64,000 nt of DNA, taken from NCBI RefSeq assembly GCF_014651035.1, contig NZ_BMWC01000001.1, forward strand, positions 1,085,581 to 1,149,580. The letters are read 5' to 3'. Under the pieces are notes generated by a model. The model was given only the letters and a program-made list of their open reading frames with translations. It was not told the origin of the DNA and did no database searches. The translations under genes were made by a program, and so were the position numbers. The stretch comes from Streptomyces lomondensis (GTDB taxonomy: Bacteria > Actinomycetota > Actinomycetes > Streptomycetales > Streptomycetaceae). Positions 16,088-30,265 of this stretch are shown here, one piece after another (positions within the stretch are counted from its first letter, which is position 1; every line of letters starts with the position of its first letter).

Positions 16088-17764
16088 ATGAGCCAGCACT
16101 CAGCTGCACCTGCCCCCAGCCCCACGTCCGCCGTGGCCGTCGCCAAGCGTCGCGACTGGTGGCGGGACGCGGTGATCTACCAGGTGTACCCGCGCAGCTT
16201 CGCCGACAGCAACGGCGACGGCATGGGCGACCTGGAGGGTGTCCGCACCCGCCTGCCGTACCTGCGCGACCTCGGCGTGGACGCCGTGTGGCTCAGCCCC
16301 TTCTACGCCTCGCCGCAGGCCGACGCCGGCTACGACGTCGCCGACTACCGGGCCGTCGACCCCATGTTCGGCAACCTCCTGGACGCCGACGCGCTGATCC
16401 GCGACGCCCATGAGCTGGGCCTGAGGATCATCGTCGACCTGGTCCCGAACCACTCCTCCGACCAGCACGAGTGGTTCAAGCGGGCCGTCGCCGAGGGCCC
16501 CGGTTCCCCGCTGCGGGACCGCTACCACTTCCGCCCCGGCAAGGGGAAGAACGGCGAACTCCCACCCAACGACTGGGAGTCGATCTTCGGCGGCCCGGCC
16601 TGGACCCGGGTCCCGGACGGGGAGTGGTACCTGCACCTCTTCGCCCCCGAGCAGCCCGACTTCAACTGGGAGCACCCGGCGGTCGGCGACGAGTTCCGCT
16701 CCATCCTGCGCTTCTGGCTGGACATGGGCGTCGACGGCTTCCGGATCGACGTCGCACACGGGCTGGTGAAGGCGGAGGGGCTGCCCGACCTTGGATCCCA
16801 CGACCAGGTGAAGCTCCTGGGCAACGATGTCATGCCGTTCTTCGACCAGGACGGCGTCCACGAGATCTACCGGCAGTGGCGCCGGATCCTCGACGAGTAC
16901 GCGGGGGAGCGCATCTTCGTCGCGGAAGCGTGGACGCCGACCATCGAGCGCACCGCCAACTACGTCCGCCCGGACGAGCTGCATCAGGCCTTCAACTTCC
17001 AGTACCTCAGCACCCACTGGGACGCCGAGGAGATGCGTGAGGTCATCGACCGCACCCTGGAGGCCATGCGCCCGGTCGGCGCGCCCGCGACCTGGGTGCT
17101 GTCCAACCACGACGTCACCCGGCACGCCACCCGGTTCGCCAACCCGCCCGGCCTCGGCACCCAGATCCGGCTGGCCGGCGACCGGGAACTGGGGCTGCGC
17201 AGGGCCCGGGCCGCGACCCTGCTGATGCTGGCGCTGCCCGGCTCGGCGTACATCTACCAGGGCGAGGAACTGGGCCTTCCGGACGTCGTCGACCTGCCCG
17301 ACGAGGTGCGCCAGGACCCGGCGTACTTCCGGGGCGCGGGCCAGGACGGGTTCCGTGACGGGTGCCGGGTGCCGATCCCGTGGACCAGGACCGGGTCGTC
17401 GTACGGCTTCGGCGACGGGGGCAGCTGGCTGCCGCAGCCGGAGGGGTGGGGCGAGCTGAGCGTCGAGGCGCAGACCGGGGTGCCCGGGTCGACGCTGGAG
17501 CTGTACCGGGCCGCGCTCGCGGTGCGCCGCGGGCAGCCCGACCTCGGCGCGGGCAGTTCCGTGGAGTGGCTGCGGGCGCCCGAGGGGGTGCTCGCCTTCC
17601 GGCGCGGGGAGTTCGTGTGCGTCGCGAACACCACGGGGGAGGCGGTGGCGATGCCGGCGTACGGCCGGGTGCTGGTCGCGAGCGGGGAGATCGTCCTGGT
17701 CGACGACGAGGCGAAGGTGCCCGGCGACACCACGGTGTGGTGGACCACCGCGACCACGGCCTGA
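16088..17764 (+). CDS. aglA: Intracellular GH13 alpha-glucosidase (oligo-alpha-glucosidase), malEFG-linked
   Basis: 558 residues. ATG 16088 is preferred (AAGGAC five bases upstream) over ATG 16055, which has no SD. No signal peptide. GH13 regions are complete: [27 protein letters not shown] (nucleophile Asp ~221), IFVAEAW (acid/base Glu ~280) and VLSNHDVTRH (Asp ~342). The QVYPRSFADSNGDGMGDL start is typical of oligo-1,6-glucosidase/alpha-glucosidase subfamilies. It should cut imported maltodextrins to glucose in the cytoplasm. Its position after malG and before the MalR-type site of aml supports that role. Confidence 0.92.
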   Translation: MSQHSAAPAPSPTSAVAVAKRRDWWRDAVIYQVYPRSFADSNGDGMGDLEGVRTRLPYLRDLGVDAVWLSPFYASPQADAGYDVADYRAVDPMFGNLLDADALIRDAHELGLRIIVDLVPNHSSDQHEWFKRAVAEGPGSPLRDRYHFRPGKGKNGELPPNDWESIFGGPAWTRVPDGEWYLHLFAPEQPDFNWEHPAVGDEFRSILRFWLDMGVDGFRIDVAHGLVKAEGLPDLGSHDQVKLLGNDVMPFFDQDGVHEIYRQWRRILDEYAGERIFVAEAWTPTIERTANYVRPDELHQAFNFQYLSTHWDAEEMREVIDRTLEAMRPVGAPATWVLSNHDVTRHATRFANPPGLGTQIRLAGDRELGLRRARAATLLMLALPGSAYIYQGEELGLPDVVDLPDEVRQDPAYFRGAGQDGFRDGCRVPIPWTRTGSSYGFGDGGSWLPQPEGWGELSVEAQTGVPGSTLELYRAALAVRRGQPDLGAGSSVEWLRAPEGVLAFRRGEFVCVANTTGEAVAMPAYGRVLVASGEIVLVDDEAKVPGDTTVWWTTATTA

Positions 17765-17784
17765 TTTTCCTTTGAATTTCGTAC

Positions 17785-17815
17785 GGCCCGCTGCCCTTTC
17801 GGGTGGCGGGCCTTT
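17785..17815 (+). terminator. Terminator of the malEFG-aglA unit
   Basis: GGCCCGCTGCCC (17785-17796) and GGGTGGCGGGCC (17801-17812) form a 12-bp stem with two G-U pairs and a TTTC loop, followed by TTT. Confidence 0.78.
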
Positions 17816-17830
17816 ACCATCTGCGTCACC

Positions 17831-17863
17831 GCAAGGTTTCTGAACTTTGCAGCAAGAACCTTC
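17831..17863 (+). promoter_or_regulatory. MalR-type operator in front of the alpha-amylase gene
   Basis: GCAAGGTTTC at 17831, TTTGCAGCAAG at 17846-17856 and AACCTTC at 17857-17863 repeat the TGCA/CAAG elements seen upstream of malE. It lies 20-50 bases before the aml start codon, a position where CTTGCAG-like repeats are known to control Streptomyces amylase promoters. I cannot fix the -10/-35 boxes. Confidence 0.6.
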
Positions 17864-17883
17864 AACGACGAAGGAAACCCCAC

Positions 17884-19260
17884 ATGGCACGCAGACACCT
17901 CTCCGCCGCCGTCGCGCTCGCCGCGGCTGCGGTTGTCATGAACCCGACCGGCGCCCAGGCCTCCCCACCTGGCGCCAGGGACGTCACCGCCGTCCTCTTC
18001 GAGTGGAAGTTCGCCTCGGTCGCCCGGGAGTGCACCACCACCCTCGGCCCCGCCGGATACGGCTACGTCCAGGTCTCCCCGCCCGCCGAGCACATACAGG
18101 GCCCGCAGTGGTGGACCTCGTACCAGCCGGTCAGCTACAAGATCGCCGGCCGGCTCGGGGACCGGGCGGCCTTCCGGAACATGGTGAACACCTGCCACGC
18201 GGCCGGTGTGAAGGTCGTCGTGGACACCGTCATCAACCACATGTCCGCGGGCAGCGGCACCGGCACCGGCGGCTCGTCGTACACCAAGTACGACTACCCG
18301 GGTCTGTACTCGTCCTTCGACTTCGACGACTGCACGAGCCGGATCGGCGACAACTACCAGGACCGCTGGAACGTCCAGCACTGCGAACTGGTCGGCCTCG
18401 CCGACCTCGACACCGGCGAGAACTACGTGCGCGGCGCCATCGCCGGTTACATGAACGACCTGCTCTCCCTCGGCGTCGACGGCTTCCGCATCGACGCGGC
18501 CAAGCACATGGACGCCGCCGACCTCACCGGCATCAAGTCCCGGCTGAGCAACCCGAACGCGTACTGGAAGCAGGAGCTCATCTACGGCGCCGGCGAGGCC
18601 GTCCAGCCCACCGAGTACACCGGCAACGGCGACGTCCAGGAGTTCCGCTACGCCTACGACCTCAAGCGGGTCTTCAACAGCGAGAACCTCGCCTACCTGA
18701 AGAACTACGGCGAGGGCTGGGGCTACATGAGCAGCGGCGTCTCCGGCGTCTTCGTCGACAACCACGACACCGAGCGCAACGGCTCCACGCTCAGCTACAA
18801 GGACAACGCCACCTACACCCTCGCCAACGTCTTCATGCTGGCCTGGCCCTACGGCGCCCCCGACATCAACTCCGGCTACGAGTTCACCGACCACGACGCC
18901 GGCCCGCCGGGCGGCGGCCAGGTGAACGCCTGCTGGCAGGACGGCTGGAAGTGCCAGCACAACTGGCCGGAGATCAGGTCCATGGTCGCCTTCCGCAACG
19001 CCACGCGGGGTGAGCCGGTCACCAACTGGTGGGACAACGGGGGCGACGCCATCGCGTTCGGCCGGGGCGGCAAGGGCTTCGTGGCCATCAATCACGAGTC
19101 GGGCTCGCTGACCCGGACGTACCAGACCTCGCTGCCGGCGGGGACGTACTGCAACGTGCAGAACAACACGCCGGTGACGGTGAACGCGGGCGGGCAGTTC
19201 ACGGCCACCCTTGGCGCGAACACGGCCCTGGCGATCCACGCGGGCAAGACCAACTGCTAG
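17884..19260 (+). CDS. Secreted alpha-amylase (GH13), without starch-binding domain
   Basis: 458 residues from ATG 17884 with AAGGAA nine bases upstream. Signal peptide 1-~28 ([21 protein letters not shown]...AQA). The catalytic core has [22 protein letters not shown] (nucleophile Asp ~204), YGAGEA (Glu ~238) and [11 protein letters not shown] (Asp ~295), followed by the beta-sheet domain C that ends the protein (AIHAGKTNC). Many Streptomyces amylases carry a further C-terminal CBM20 of ~100 residues; it is absent here and the stop codon follows directly. Paired Cys residues (ECTTTL, NTCHAAG, DDCTSR, QHCELV) suggest disulfides. It makes maltodextrins for MalEFG. Confidence 0.93.
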   Translation: MARRHLSAAVALAAAAVVMNPTGAQASPPGARDVTAVLFEWKFASVARECTTTLGPAGYGYVQVSPPAEHIQGPQWWTSYQPVSYKIAGRLGDRAAFRNMVNTCHAAGVKVVVDTVINHMSAGSGTGTGGSSYTKYDYPGLYSSFDFDDCTSRIGDNYQDRWNVQHCELVGLADLDTGENYVRGAIAGYMNDLLSLGVDGFRIDAAKHMDAADLTGIKSRLSNPNAYWKQELIYGAGEAVQPTEYTGNGDVQEFRYAYDLKRVFNSENLAYLKNYGEGWGYMSSGVSGVFVDNHDTERNGSTLSYKDNATYTLANVFMLAWPYGAPDINSGYEFTDHDAGPPGGGQVNACWQDGWKCQHNWPEIRSMVAFRNATRGEPVTNWWDNGGDAIAFGRGGKGFVAINHESGSLTRTYQTSLPAGTYCNVQNNTPVTVNAGGQFTATLGANTALAIHAGKTNC

Positions 19261-19291
19261 GTGCTGTCCCCCGGTTGCGGTGCGTGAGGGA

Positions 19292-19355
19292 TTGACGCTT
19301 CCGGAACGCTGCCCTACGTTCCCACCACAGTGGCACCTCCCTGAACGCTGTTCAG
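19292..19355 (+). promoter_or_regulatory. Promoter of the GH30-GH62 operon plus a palindrome
   Basis: TTGACG (19292-19297), a 17-base spacer and TACGTT (19315-19320) make a good -35/-10 pair. Just downstream, CTGAAC-GCT-GTTCAG (19341-19355) is a perfect 15-base inverted repeat that may be a further operator or leader hairpin. Confidence 0.65.
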
Positions 19356-19404
19356 CATGTCGAACAATCGCCCCTCGGAACCCCGGGGGGCGACCGCATA
19401 CCAC

Positions 19405-19418
19405 TGGGAGCGCTCCCA
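19405..19418 (+). promoter_or_regulatory. CebR-type operator overlapping the SD and start codon of the GH30 gene
   Basis: TGGGAGCGCTCCCA is an exact match to the 14-base palindrome bound by CebR, the LacI-family cello-oligosaccharide repressor of Streptomyces. Its last A is the first base of the ATG, and its GGGAG is the only SD-like sequence of the gene. It lies about 90 bases downstream of the likely promoter, so it would act as a roadblock rather than by blocking polymerase binding. Confidence 0.85.
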
Positions 19419-20830
19419 TGTCGGGACGGATCACGCTGCGCAGACTCAGACAGTGGACGGTGGCTTCCCTCGCGGTGCTGTTGACCACCGCCGGGGTCAC
19501 CGCGGGGGCCTCACCCACCGAAGTGGCCGCTTCGGCCACCGTCGACGGCTCCACCCGGCACCAGCCCATCGACGGATTCGGCATCTCCGAGCACTTCGGC
19601 CGGGCCGAGATCATGCGCGGCTCGCAGGGCCTGCCCCCGGAACGCCAACGCGAGATCCTCGACCTGCTGTTCAGCAAGAGCACCGGCGTCGGGCTGAGCA
19701 TCCTGCGCCTCGGCATCGACTCGGGCATCCAGCCCACCGACCCCGGCGGGCCGCACGCGACCCCGAAGTACGTCTGGGACCGCAACGACAAGGGCCAGGT
19801 GTGGCTCGCCCAGCAGGCCAAGGCCTACGGCGTGACCCGCTTCTACGCCGACGCCTGGAGCGCCCCCGGCTACATGAAGACCAACGGCACCGACGCGAAC
19901 GGCGGCACGCTGTGCGGCCTCGCCGGTGCCACCTGCGCGAGCGGCGACTGGCGCAAGGCGTACGCGAACTACCTCGTGCAGTACGCCAAGTTCTACGCCC
20001 AGGAGGGCATCCGCGTCACCGACCTCGGCTTCGTCAACGAGCCCGACTACACCGCCACGTACGACTCCATGCGCCTCACCCCCGCCCAGGCGGCCGAGTT
20101 CACCAAGGTCTTCGGGCCCGTGGCGCGGGCGGGCGGATACAAGGTCGTCTGCTGCGACTCCTTCGGCTGGAAGCAGCAGAAGACCTACACCAGCGCGATC
20201 GAGGCCGACGCCACGGCCCGGGGCTACGTCGACACGCACGCCGGCCACACCTACGCCAGCCCCGTCGACGGCCCCCTGCCGACGCGGAAGCGGACCTGGA
20301 TGTCGGAGTGGTCGCCCAACGGCACCACCTGGAACGAGGCCTGGGACGACGGCAGCGGCTACGACGGGTTCACCGTCGCCTCCGCCGTGCACGACGCCCT
20401 GACCAAGGGCAACACCAGCGGTTACGTCTACTGGTACGGAGCCTCGGTCGGTGCCACCCGGGGCCTGATCCAGATGGACGGGGAGAACTACCACGTCTCC
20501 AAGCGCCTGTGGGCGCTGGCGAACTACAGCCGCTTCATCCGCCCCGGAGCCACCCGCATCGGCGCCACCGCCTCCGACGGCGACCTCAGGCTGTCGGCGT
20601 TCCGCAACACCGACGGATCCGTGACGGTCGTGGCGCTCAACGCGGCCGGCAGCGCCACCCCCGTGTCGTTCAGCCTGCGGAACATCGGCTTCACCAGCGG
20701 AACGGCGACGCCGTACCTCACCGACGGCTCCCACAGCACCGCCCGGCAGGCCGCCGTGCCGGTCAGTGGGGGTGCGCTGAAGGCCACGGTTCCGGCCCGC
20801 TCGCTCGTCACCTACACCATCAAGCGATAG
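19418..20830 (+). CDS. Secreted glycoside hydrolase family 30 enzyme (xylan or related substrate)
   Basis: 470 residues from ATG 19418. N-terminal signal peptide with the arginine-rich start RITLRRLRQW and a hydrophobic core to about residue 33. The (beta/alpha)8 barrel begins QPIDGFGISEHFGRAEIM; the acid/base Glu is in LGFVNEPDYTATYDS (~209) and the nucleophile Glu in TWMSEWSPNGTTW (~296). A C-terminal beta domain follows (RLSAFRNTDGSVTVVALN), usual for GH30. Resemblance to GH30 xylanases and pairing with a GH62 arabinofuranosidase eight bases downstream suggest arabinoxylan, but the subfamily is not certain. Controlled by a CebR-type box rather than MalR-type motifs. Confidence 0.83.
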   Translation: MSGRITLRRLRQWTVASLAVLLTTAGVTAGASPTEVAASATVDGSTRHQPIDGFGISEHFGRAEIMRGSQGLPPERQREILDLLFSKSTGVGLSILRLGIDSGIQPTDPGGPHATPKYVWDRNDKGQVWLAQQAKAYGVTRFYADAWSAPGYMKTNGTDANGGTLCGLAGATCASGDWRKAYANYLVQYAKFYAQEGIRVTDLGFVNEPDYTATYDSMRLTPAQAAEFTKVFGPVARAGGYKVVCCDSFGWKQQKTYTSAIEADATARGYVDTHAGHTYASPVDGPLPTRKRTWMSEWSPNGTTWNEAWDDGSGYDGFTVASAVHDALTKGNTSGYVYWYGASVGATRGLIQMDGENYHVSKRLWALANYSRFIRPGATRIGATASDGDLRLSAFRNTDGSVTVVALNAAGSATPVSFSLRNIGFTSGTATPYLTDGSHSTARQAAVPVSGGALKATVPARSLVTYTIKR

Positions 20831-20838
20831 GAGGCACG

Positions 20839-21903
20839 ATGCGCCTGACAAGACGCCTGGGAGTCCTGTTCGCGGGGCTGGCGCTGTTGCTCGGTGCCCT
20901 GGTGGCCCCGTCCGCCGCATCGTCGGACGCCGCGGCCGCCCTGCCCGGCAGCTTCAAGTGGAGTTCCAGCGGGGTGCTCATCTCCCCGAAGTCGGACGCG
21001 AACCACCAGCTCAGCGCGATCAAGGACCCGTCGGTCGTCTACCACAACGGCCGGTGGCACGTGTTCGCCAGCACCACGACCACCAACGGCACCTACAGCA
21101 TGGTGTACCTGAACTTCCCCAGCTGGCAGGAGGCCGGGTCCGCGCAGCACCACTATCTGGACCAGACGGCGATCGGCGCCGGGTACAAGGCGGCGCCGCA
21201 GGTGTTCTGGTTCGCGCCGCACAAGCTCTGGTACCTCATCTACCAGACCGGGGACAACGCGGCGTACTCGACGACGGCGGACATCAGCAACCCCAGGTCG
21301 TGGACCGCCCCGAAGAAGATGTACGCGAACGGCATGCCGCAGATCATCCGGGACAACATCGGCAGCGGCTACTGGGTCGACTTCTGGAACATCTGCGACA
21401 GCTCCAAGTGCTACCTGTTCTCCTCCGACGACAACGGGCACCTGTACCGGTCGGAGACCACGGTGGCCAACTTCCCGAACGGCTTCACCAACACCGTCAT
21501 CGCGCTCCAGGACTCCAACAAGTACCGCCTGTGGGAAGCCGCCAACGTCTACAAGCTCAAGGACTCCAACACCTACCTGCTGCTCAACGAGGCGATCGGC
21601 AGCGACGGCAAGCGGTACTTCCGGTCCTGGACGTCGAACAGCATCGCCGGCCGCTGGACCCCGCTGGCCGACACCGAGTCCAACCCCTTCGCGCGGGCCA
21701 ATAACGTCGCCTTCAGCGGCACCCCCTGGACCAGGGACATCAGCCACGGCGAGATGGTCCGCCACTTCAACGACCAGTCCCTCACCATCAATCCGTGCCG
21801 GCTCCAGTTCCTCTACCAGGGCATGAACCCCTCGGCGAGCGGCCCCTACAACACGCTCCCGTGGCGGCTGGGTCTGCTGACGCAGACCAACTCGACCTGC
21901 TGA
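20839..21903 (+). CDS. Secreted GH62 alpha-L-arabinofuranosidase
   Basis: 354 residues; ATG 20839 has AGGAGG five bases upstream, overlapping the stop region of the GH30 gene. Signal peptide 1-~36 (GVLFAGLALLLGALVAPSAAS). The five-bladed propeller of GH62 is recognisable: KWSSSGVLISPKSD, SAIKDPSVVYHNGRWHVFAS (catalytic base Asp), GYWVDFWNICDSSKCYLFSSDDNGHLYRS, LWEAANVYKL (acid Glu) and PWRLGLLTQTNSTC. Many GH62 proteins carry a carbohydrate-binding module; none is present here. It removes arabinose side chains from xylan, helping the GH30 enzyme. Both are probably on one mRNA. Confidence 0.93.
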   Translation: MRLTRRLGVLFAGLALLLGALVAPSAASSDAAAALPGSFKWSSSGVLISPKSDANHQLSAIKDPSVVYHNGRWHVFASTTTTNGTYSMVYLNFPSWQEAGSAQHHYLDQTAIGAGYKAAPQVFWFAPHKLWYLIYQTGDNAAYSTTADISNPRSWTAPKKMYANGMPQIIRDNIGSGYWVDFWNICDSSKCYLFSSDDNGHLYRSETTVANFPNGFTNTVIALQDSNKYRLWEAANVYKLKDSNTYLLLNEAIGSDGKRYFRSWTSNSIAGRWTPLADTESNPFARANNVAFSGTPWTRDISHGEMVRHFNDQSLTINPCRLQFLYQGMNPSASGPYNTLPWRLGLLTQTNSTC

Positions 21904-21929
21904 AATTTCTTTCCATCGGTTTCAGGACT

Positions 21930-21960
21930 CTTGCTGTAAGTGTTTCGGCGGCGATACGGT
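21930..21960 (+). promoter_or_regulatory. Promoter and MalR-like site before the amylopullulanase gene
   Basis: CTTGCTGTAAG (21930-21940) is a degenerate CTTGCA...TGCAAG element. It overlaps a possible -35 TTGCTG (21931-21936), with an 18-base spacer to TACGGT (21955-21960). Confidence 0.5.
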
Positions 21961-22009
21961 CGCGCGGGGTCGGACCCGTGAGAGCCGCAATCGCAAGGAG
22001 TCCACGTCA

Positions 22010-27406
<5,397 letters not shown>

Positions 27407-27418
27407 CCGCACTACGTT

Positions 27419-27455
27419 GGGTGGGACAGGCCGTGTCCTACGGTCTGCCCCACCC
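27419..27455 (+). terminator. Probable terminator after the amylopullulanase gene
   Basis: GGGTGGGACAG (27419-27429) pairs with CTGCCCCACCC (27445-27455) with one mismatch, 12 bases past the stop codon. Confidence 0.55.
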
Positions 27456-27480
27456 GCATACGCCCCCGAGGGCTTTCGAG

Positions 27481-29091
27481 ATGGACGGCAACGGCACGCA
27501 GCAGACCACCGTGCTGGTCGTGGACGATGTCGCGGCCAGCCGGTACGCCATGGGCGCGGTGCTGACCCGCGCCGGCCACCAGGTCGTGCCGGTCGCCAGC
27601 GGCGGCGAGGCACTCGTCGAACTCGACGTCCGGCTGCGGAACGGCACCCTGCCCGACGTGGCCCTGGTCGACGTGGGCCTGCCCGACATGAGCGGCTTCG
27701 AGCTGTGCCGCCGGGTCCGGGCCCGGCCGCCCTTGGCCGCGCTGCCCGTCGTGCACTTCTCCGCCGCCTCGACCTCGCCCGGCGACCGGTGCCGGGGCCT
27801 GGACGCCGGCGGGGACGCCTATCTGACCGTGCCCGCCGAGCCGCAGGAGATCCAGGCCGTCGTCCGGGCCGCCGTGCGCGGGGCGCGCCGCAGCACCGGC
27901 GACGAGACCGTCGTCCACCGTCTGACGCTGCTGTCCGAGGCCATCATCACCGTGCAGGCGGCGCGCTGCCCGCGGGAACTCGCCGCCGCTGCCGCCGACG
28001 GCGCCGCACACCTGACCGCCTCGCCCGCCGTGGTGTTCGTGATCGGCCCGGACGGGGAGCCGTACCGGGGCATCGCCCGGGGCCGCCCCGCGCCGACGGA
28101 CAGCGGGGCGCACCAGGCGGCGGCACGGCTGGTCACGCGGCTCGCGGAGGGCCGTACCGGGATGCACACCACCGTCGTCCCCGCGCCGCTGTGGCCGGCC
28201 GGGATCTTCCGGCCGGGCGTCGAGGAGGACGCCCGCCTCACCGTGGCGACGGCCCAGGACGGCCGCACGGCGGTGTGCCTGGCCACGCCCGTGCGGCGCA
28301 CGGCCATCACCGACCCGGCGGACGACGGGCTGCTCGCCCGGCTCGCCCAGGCCGCCGCGCTCGCCGCCGAACCGCTGCTGCTGTACCAGGTGGAACGGCA
28401 CGTCGCCCTCACCCTCCAGCACAGCTTCCTGCCCCAGCCGCACAAGCTGCCGCACGTACCCGGCGTCGACATCGCCGTCCGCTACGTGCCCGCCTCCCGC
28501 CAGGCCGAGATCGGCGGCGACTTCTACGCCGCCCTGCGCACCGGCGACGGGGTGCTCACGGCGGTCGGGGACGTCGTCGGGCACTCGCTGGACGCGGCCA
28601 CCGTCATGGTCGAGATCCGGCACGCCCTGCGCGCCTACTGCGTGGACGAGAGCGACCCGGCCGTGCTGGCCGAGCGGCTCGACCGGATGCTCCAGCGCTA
28701 CCACCCCGACGCCACGGCCACCGTGTGCCTGGCCCTCGTCGACCCCGGCAGCGGCCGGGTGCGGATCGCCAACGCCGGACACATCCCGCCGCTGCTCCTG
28801 CGCCACGGCGGCGGCGCCCGGTACCTCGACGCCTGCGGGCCGCTGCTCGGGCTGGGCCTGGACCGGCCCCCGCCGACCGAGCACCACCTGAACCCCACCG
28901 ACCGGCTGCTCCTGGTCACCGACGGCCTCATCGAGACCCGCGGCACCCCGCTGGCGACCTCCCTGGAACAACTCCGCACGGCCGCCGCCGACGCCCCCAC
29001 CGGGCTGGACACCCTCTGCGACGTCCTCCTGGGCTGCTTCGGCCACGACCGCGAGGACGACATCGCGATGCTGGCCCTCCGGTTAGGGTGA
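27481..29091 (+). CDS. Receiver domain fused to PP2C/SpoIIE-type serine phosphatase
   Basis: 536 residues from ATG 27481 with GAGGG nine bases upstream. Residues ~10-130 are a CheY-like receiver (VLVVDDVAASRY, phospho-acceptor Asp in VALVDVGLPDMSG). The usual Lys of the final loop is replaced (DAYLTVPAEP). The middle (~145-300) is a GAF-like sensor region. Residues ~320-535 are a SpoIIE/PP2C domain with metal-binding acidic motifs EIGGDFYAALRTGDG, VGDVVGHSLDAA, NAGHIPPLL and DGLIETRG...REDDIAMLAL. Such proteins dephosphorylate anti-sigma-factor antagonists in sigma-B-like switches. No anti-sigma partner is next to it, so its target is unknown. Confidence 0.88.
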   Translation: MDGNGTQQTTVLVVDDVAASRYAMGAVLTRAGHQVVPVASGGEALVELDVRLRNGTLPDVALVDVGLPDMSGFELCRRVRARPPLAALPVVHFSAASTSPGDRCRGLDAGGDAYLTVPAEPQEIQAVVRAAVRGARRSTGDETVVHRLTLLSEAIITVQAARCPRELAAAAADGAAHLTASPAVVFVIGPDGEPYRGIARGRPAPTDSGAHQAAARLVTRLAEGRTGMHTTVVPAPLWPAGIFRPGVEEDARLTVATAQDGRTAVCLATPVRRTAITDPADDGLLARLAQAAALAAEPLLLYQVERHVALTLQHSFLPQPHKLPHVPGVDIAVRYVPASRQAEIGGDFYAALRTGDGVLTAVGDVVGHSLDAATVMVEIRHALRAYCVDESDPAVLAERLDRMLQRYHPDATATVCLALVDPGSGRVRIANAGHIPPLLLRHGGGARYLDACGPLLGLGLDRPPPTEHHLNPTDRLLLVTDGLIETRGTPLATSLEQLRTAAADAPTGLDTLCDVLLGCFGHDREDDIAMLALRLG

Positions 29092-29119
29092 GCCTCCTGG
29101 ACCTAGTACAGGAGTGCTG

Positions 29120-29476
29120 ATGCCGCAGATCACCGTCGACTATTCCGCCGACCTCGCGGACGACTTCGACCGGCCCGGATTCGCGAAGGCGCTGCACGAG
29201 GCGACGGTCGAGATCGCGGCCGCCAAGCCGCCGGCGTGCAAGACGCGGTTCCGCCGGACCGAGGACGTCGTCGTCGGCCCCGAGACCGAGGGGCACGCCC
29301 ATGTGCACGTCCACCTCGCCCTGCTGTCCGGGCGCACCGACGAGACCAAGGCCCGGCTCACCGAGGCCACGCTGGACCTGGTGCGGAAGTACGTGAAGGC
29401 CGCCGAGGGGGTCGTGCTGCACGCCTCCGCCGAGGTGCGCGACCTGGACGCCTCCTACCGGAAGTTCGAGGCCTGA
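29120..29476 (+). CDS. 5-carboxymethyl-2-hydroxymuconate delta-isomerase family (tautomerase fold)
   Basis: 118 residues; ATG 29120 has AGGAG six bases upstream. Pro2, the catalytic base of the tautomerase superfamily, directly follows the initiator Met (MPQITVDYSADL). The CHMI pattern continues with RTEDVVVGPETEGHAHVHVHLALLSGRTDETKARL. In E. coli-type homoprotocatechuate degradation the enzyme isomerises CHM to its ketone. No other genes of that pathway are visible nearby, so the natural substrate here is open. It lies 28 bases after the phosphatase gene, perhaps co-transcribed. Confidence 0.82.
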   Translation: MPQITVDYSADLADDFDRPGFAKALHEATVEIAAAKPPACKTRFRRTEDVVVGPETEGHAHVHVHLALLSGRTDETKARLTEATLDLVRKYVKAAEGVVLHASAEVRDLDASYRKFEA

Positions 29477-29482
29477 GCGGCC

Positions 29483-30172
29483 TCAGCTCGCCAGGGCCAC
29501 CAGTCGGCCGGCCAGGTCCGCGAACGGGCCGTCGGCCGGCTCGTCCTCGACCATGCTGCGCAGCAGGGCCGCCATCTCCTCGTCGTAGGCGGCGCTGACG
29601 GCGACGAGCGCGGCGAGGTCGTTGACGAGCTGCGACTCCAGCTCGCGGCGCGGGATGCGCCGGCCGTCCAGCCAGATCAGCGCCGTCGACTCGGCGAGCG
29701 AGATCCAGGAACGGACGACCAGTTCCAGGCGCGCGGGCGGATCGGTCACGCCCAGGTGCGAAAGGATCTGGACATACGCGGCCTGCCGCACGGAGTCGAC
29801 GAGCGCGTTGGTCGTCGACGAGCCGACGGCCGGGCCGCCGCGCATGAGGGCGGAGAAACCGGGCCCGTGCTCCTCCACGAAGTCGAAGTAGCGGCGCATC
29901 ACCCGCAGCAGCCGCGCCCCCAGCGGGCCTTCGTGCGGCTCCACGAACCGGGCCGCGAGATCGTCCGAGGCCCGCTGCAACGCGGCCTCGTACAGGCTGA
30001 GTTTGCCGGGGAAGTAGTGGTAGACCAGCGGGCGTGAGATGCCCGCGGCCGACGCTATCTCGTCGATCGAGACCTCGTCGGGCGAGCGGCGGCTGAACAG
30101 TTCGAGGGCGACGCCGATCAACTGCTGCCGTCGCTCCTCGACTCCCATTCTGCGGCGAACCCCGGTAGTCAT
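29483..30172 (-). CDS. TetR-family transcriptional regulator
   Basis: 229 residues from ATG 30172 with AAGGTG seven bases upstream. N-terminal TetR DNA-binding domain (~12-60: RRQQLIGVALELFSRRSPDE, IDEIASAAGISRPLVYHYF, PGKLSLYEAAL). The C-terminal helical domain has no recognised ligand. It ends six bases from the stop of the convergent isomerase gene. The upstream neighbour, the sigma-like membrane protein, is on the same strand 93 bases away, so it may be regulated with it. No clear operator palindrome was found. Confidence 0.88.
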   Translation of the reverse strand: MTTGVRRRMGVEERRQQLIGVALELFSRRSPDEVSIDEIASAAGISRPLVYHYFPGKLSLYEAALQRASDDLAARFVEPHEGPLGARLLRVMRRYFDFVEEHGPGFSALMRGGPAVGSSTTNALVDSVRQAAYVQILSHLGVTDPPARLELVVRSWISLAESTALIWLDGRRIPRRELESQLVNDLAALVAVSAAYDEEMAALLRSMVEDEPADGPFADLAGRLVALAS

Positions 30173-30265
30173 ACGAACACCTTACCGATCGAATCCGGCC
30201 TCGAACGGGCCCGAGCGACCGCGGAGGTCCGCCAGGGTTCCCTGGGCGGGCGCGAGAACCGTTGG

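Noticed and set aside
29120..29476. Homoprotocatechuate degradation cluster
   Set aside because: Only the isomerase-like gene is found; neighbours are a phosphatase and a TetR regulator.
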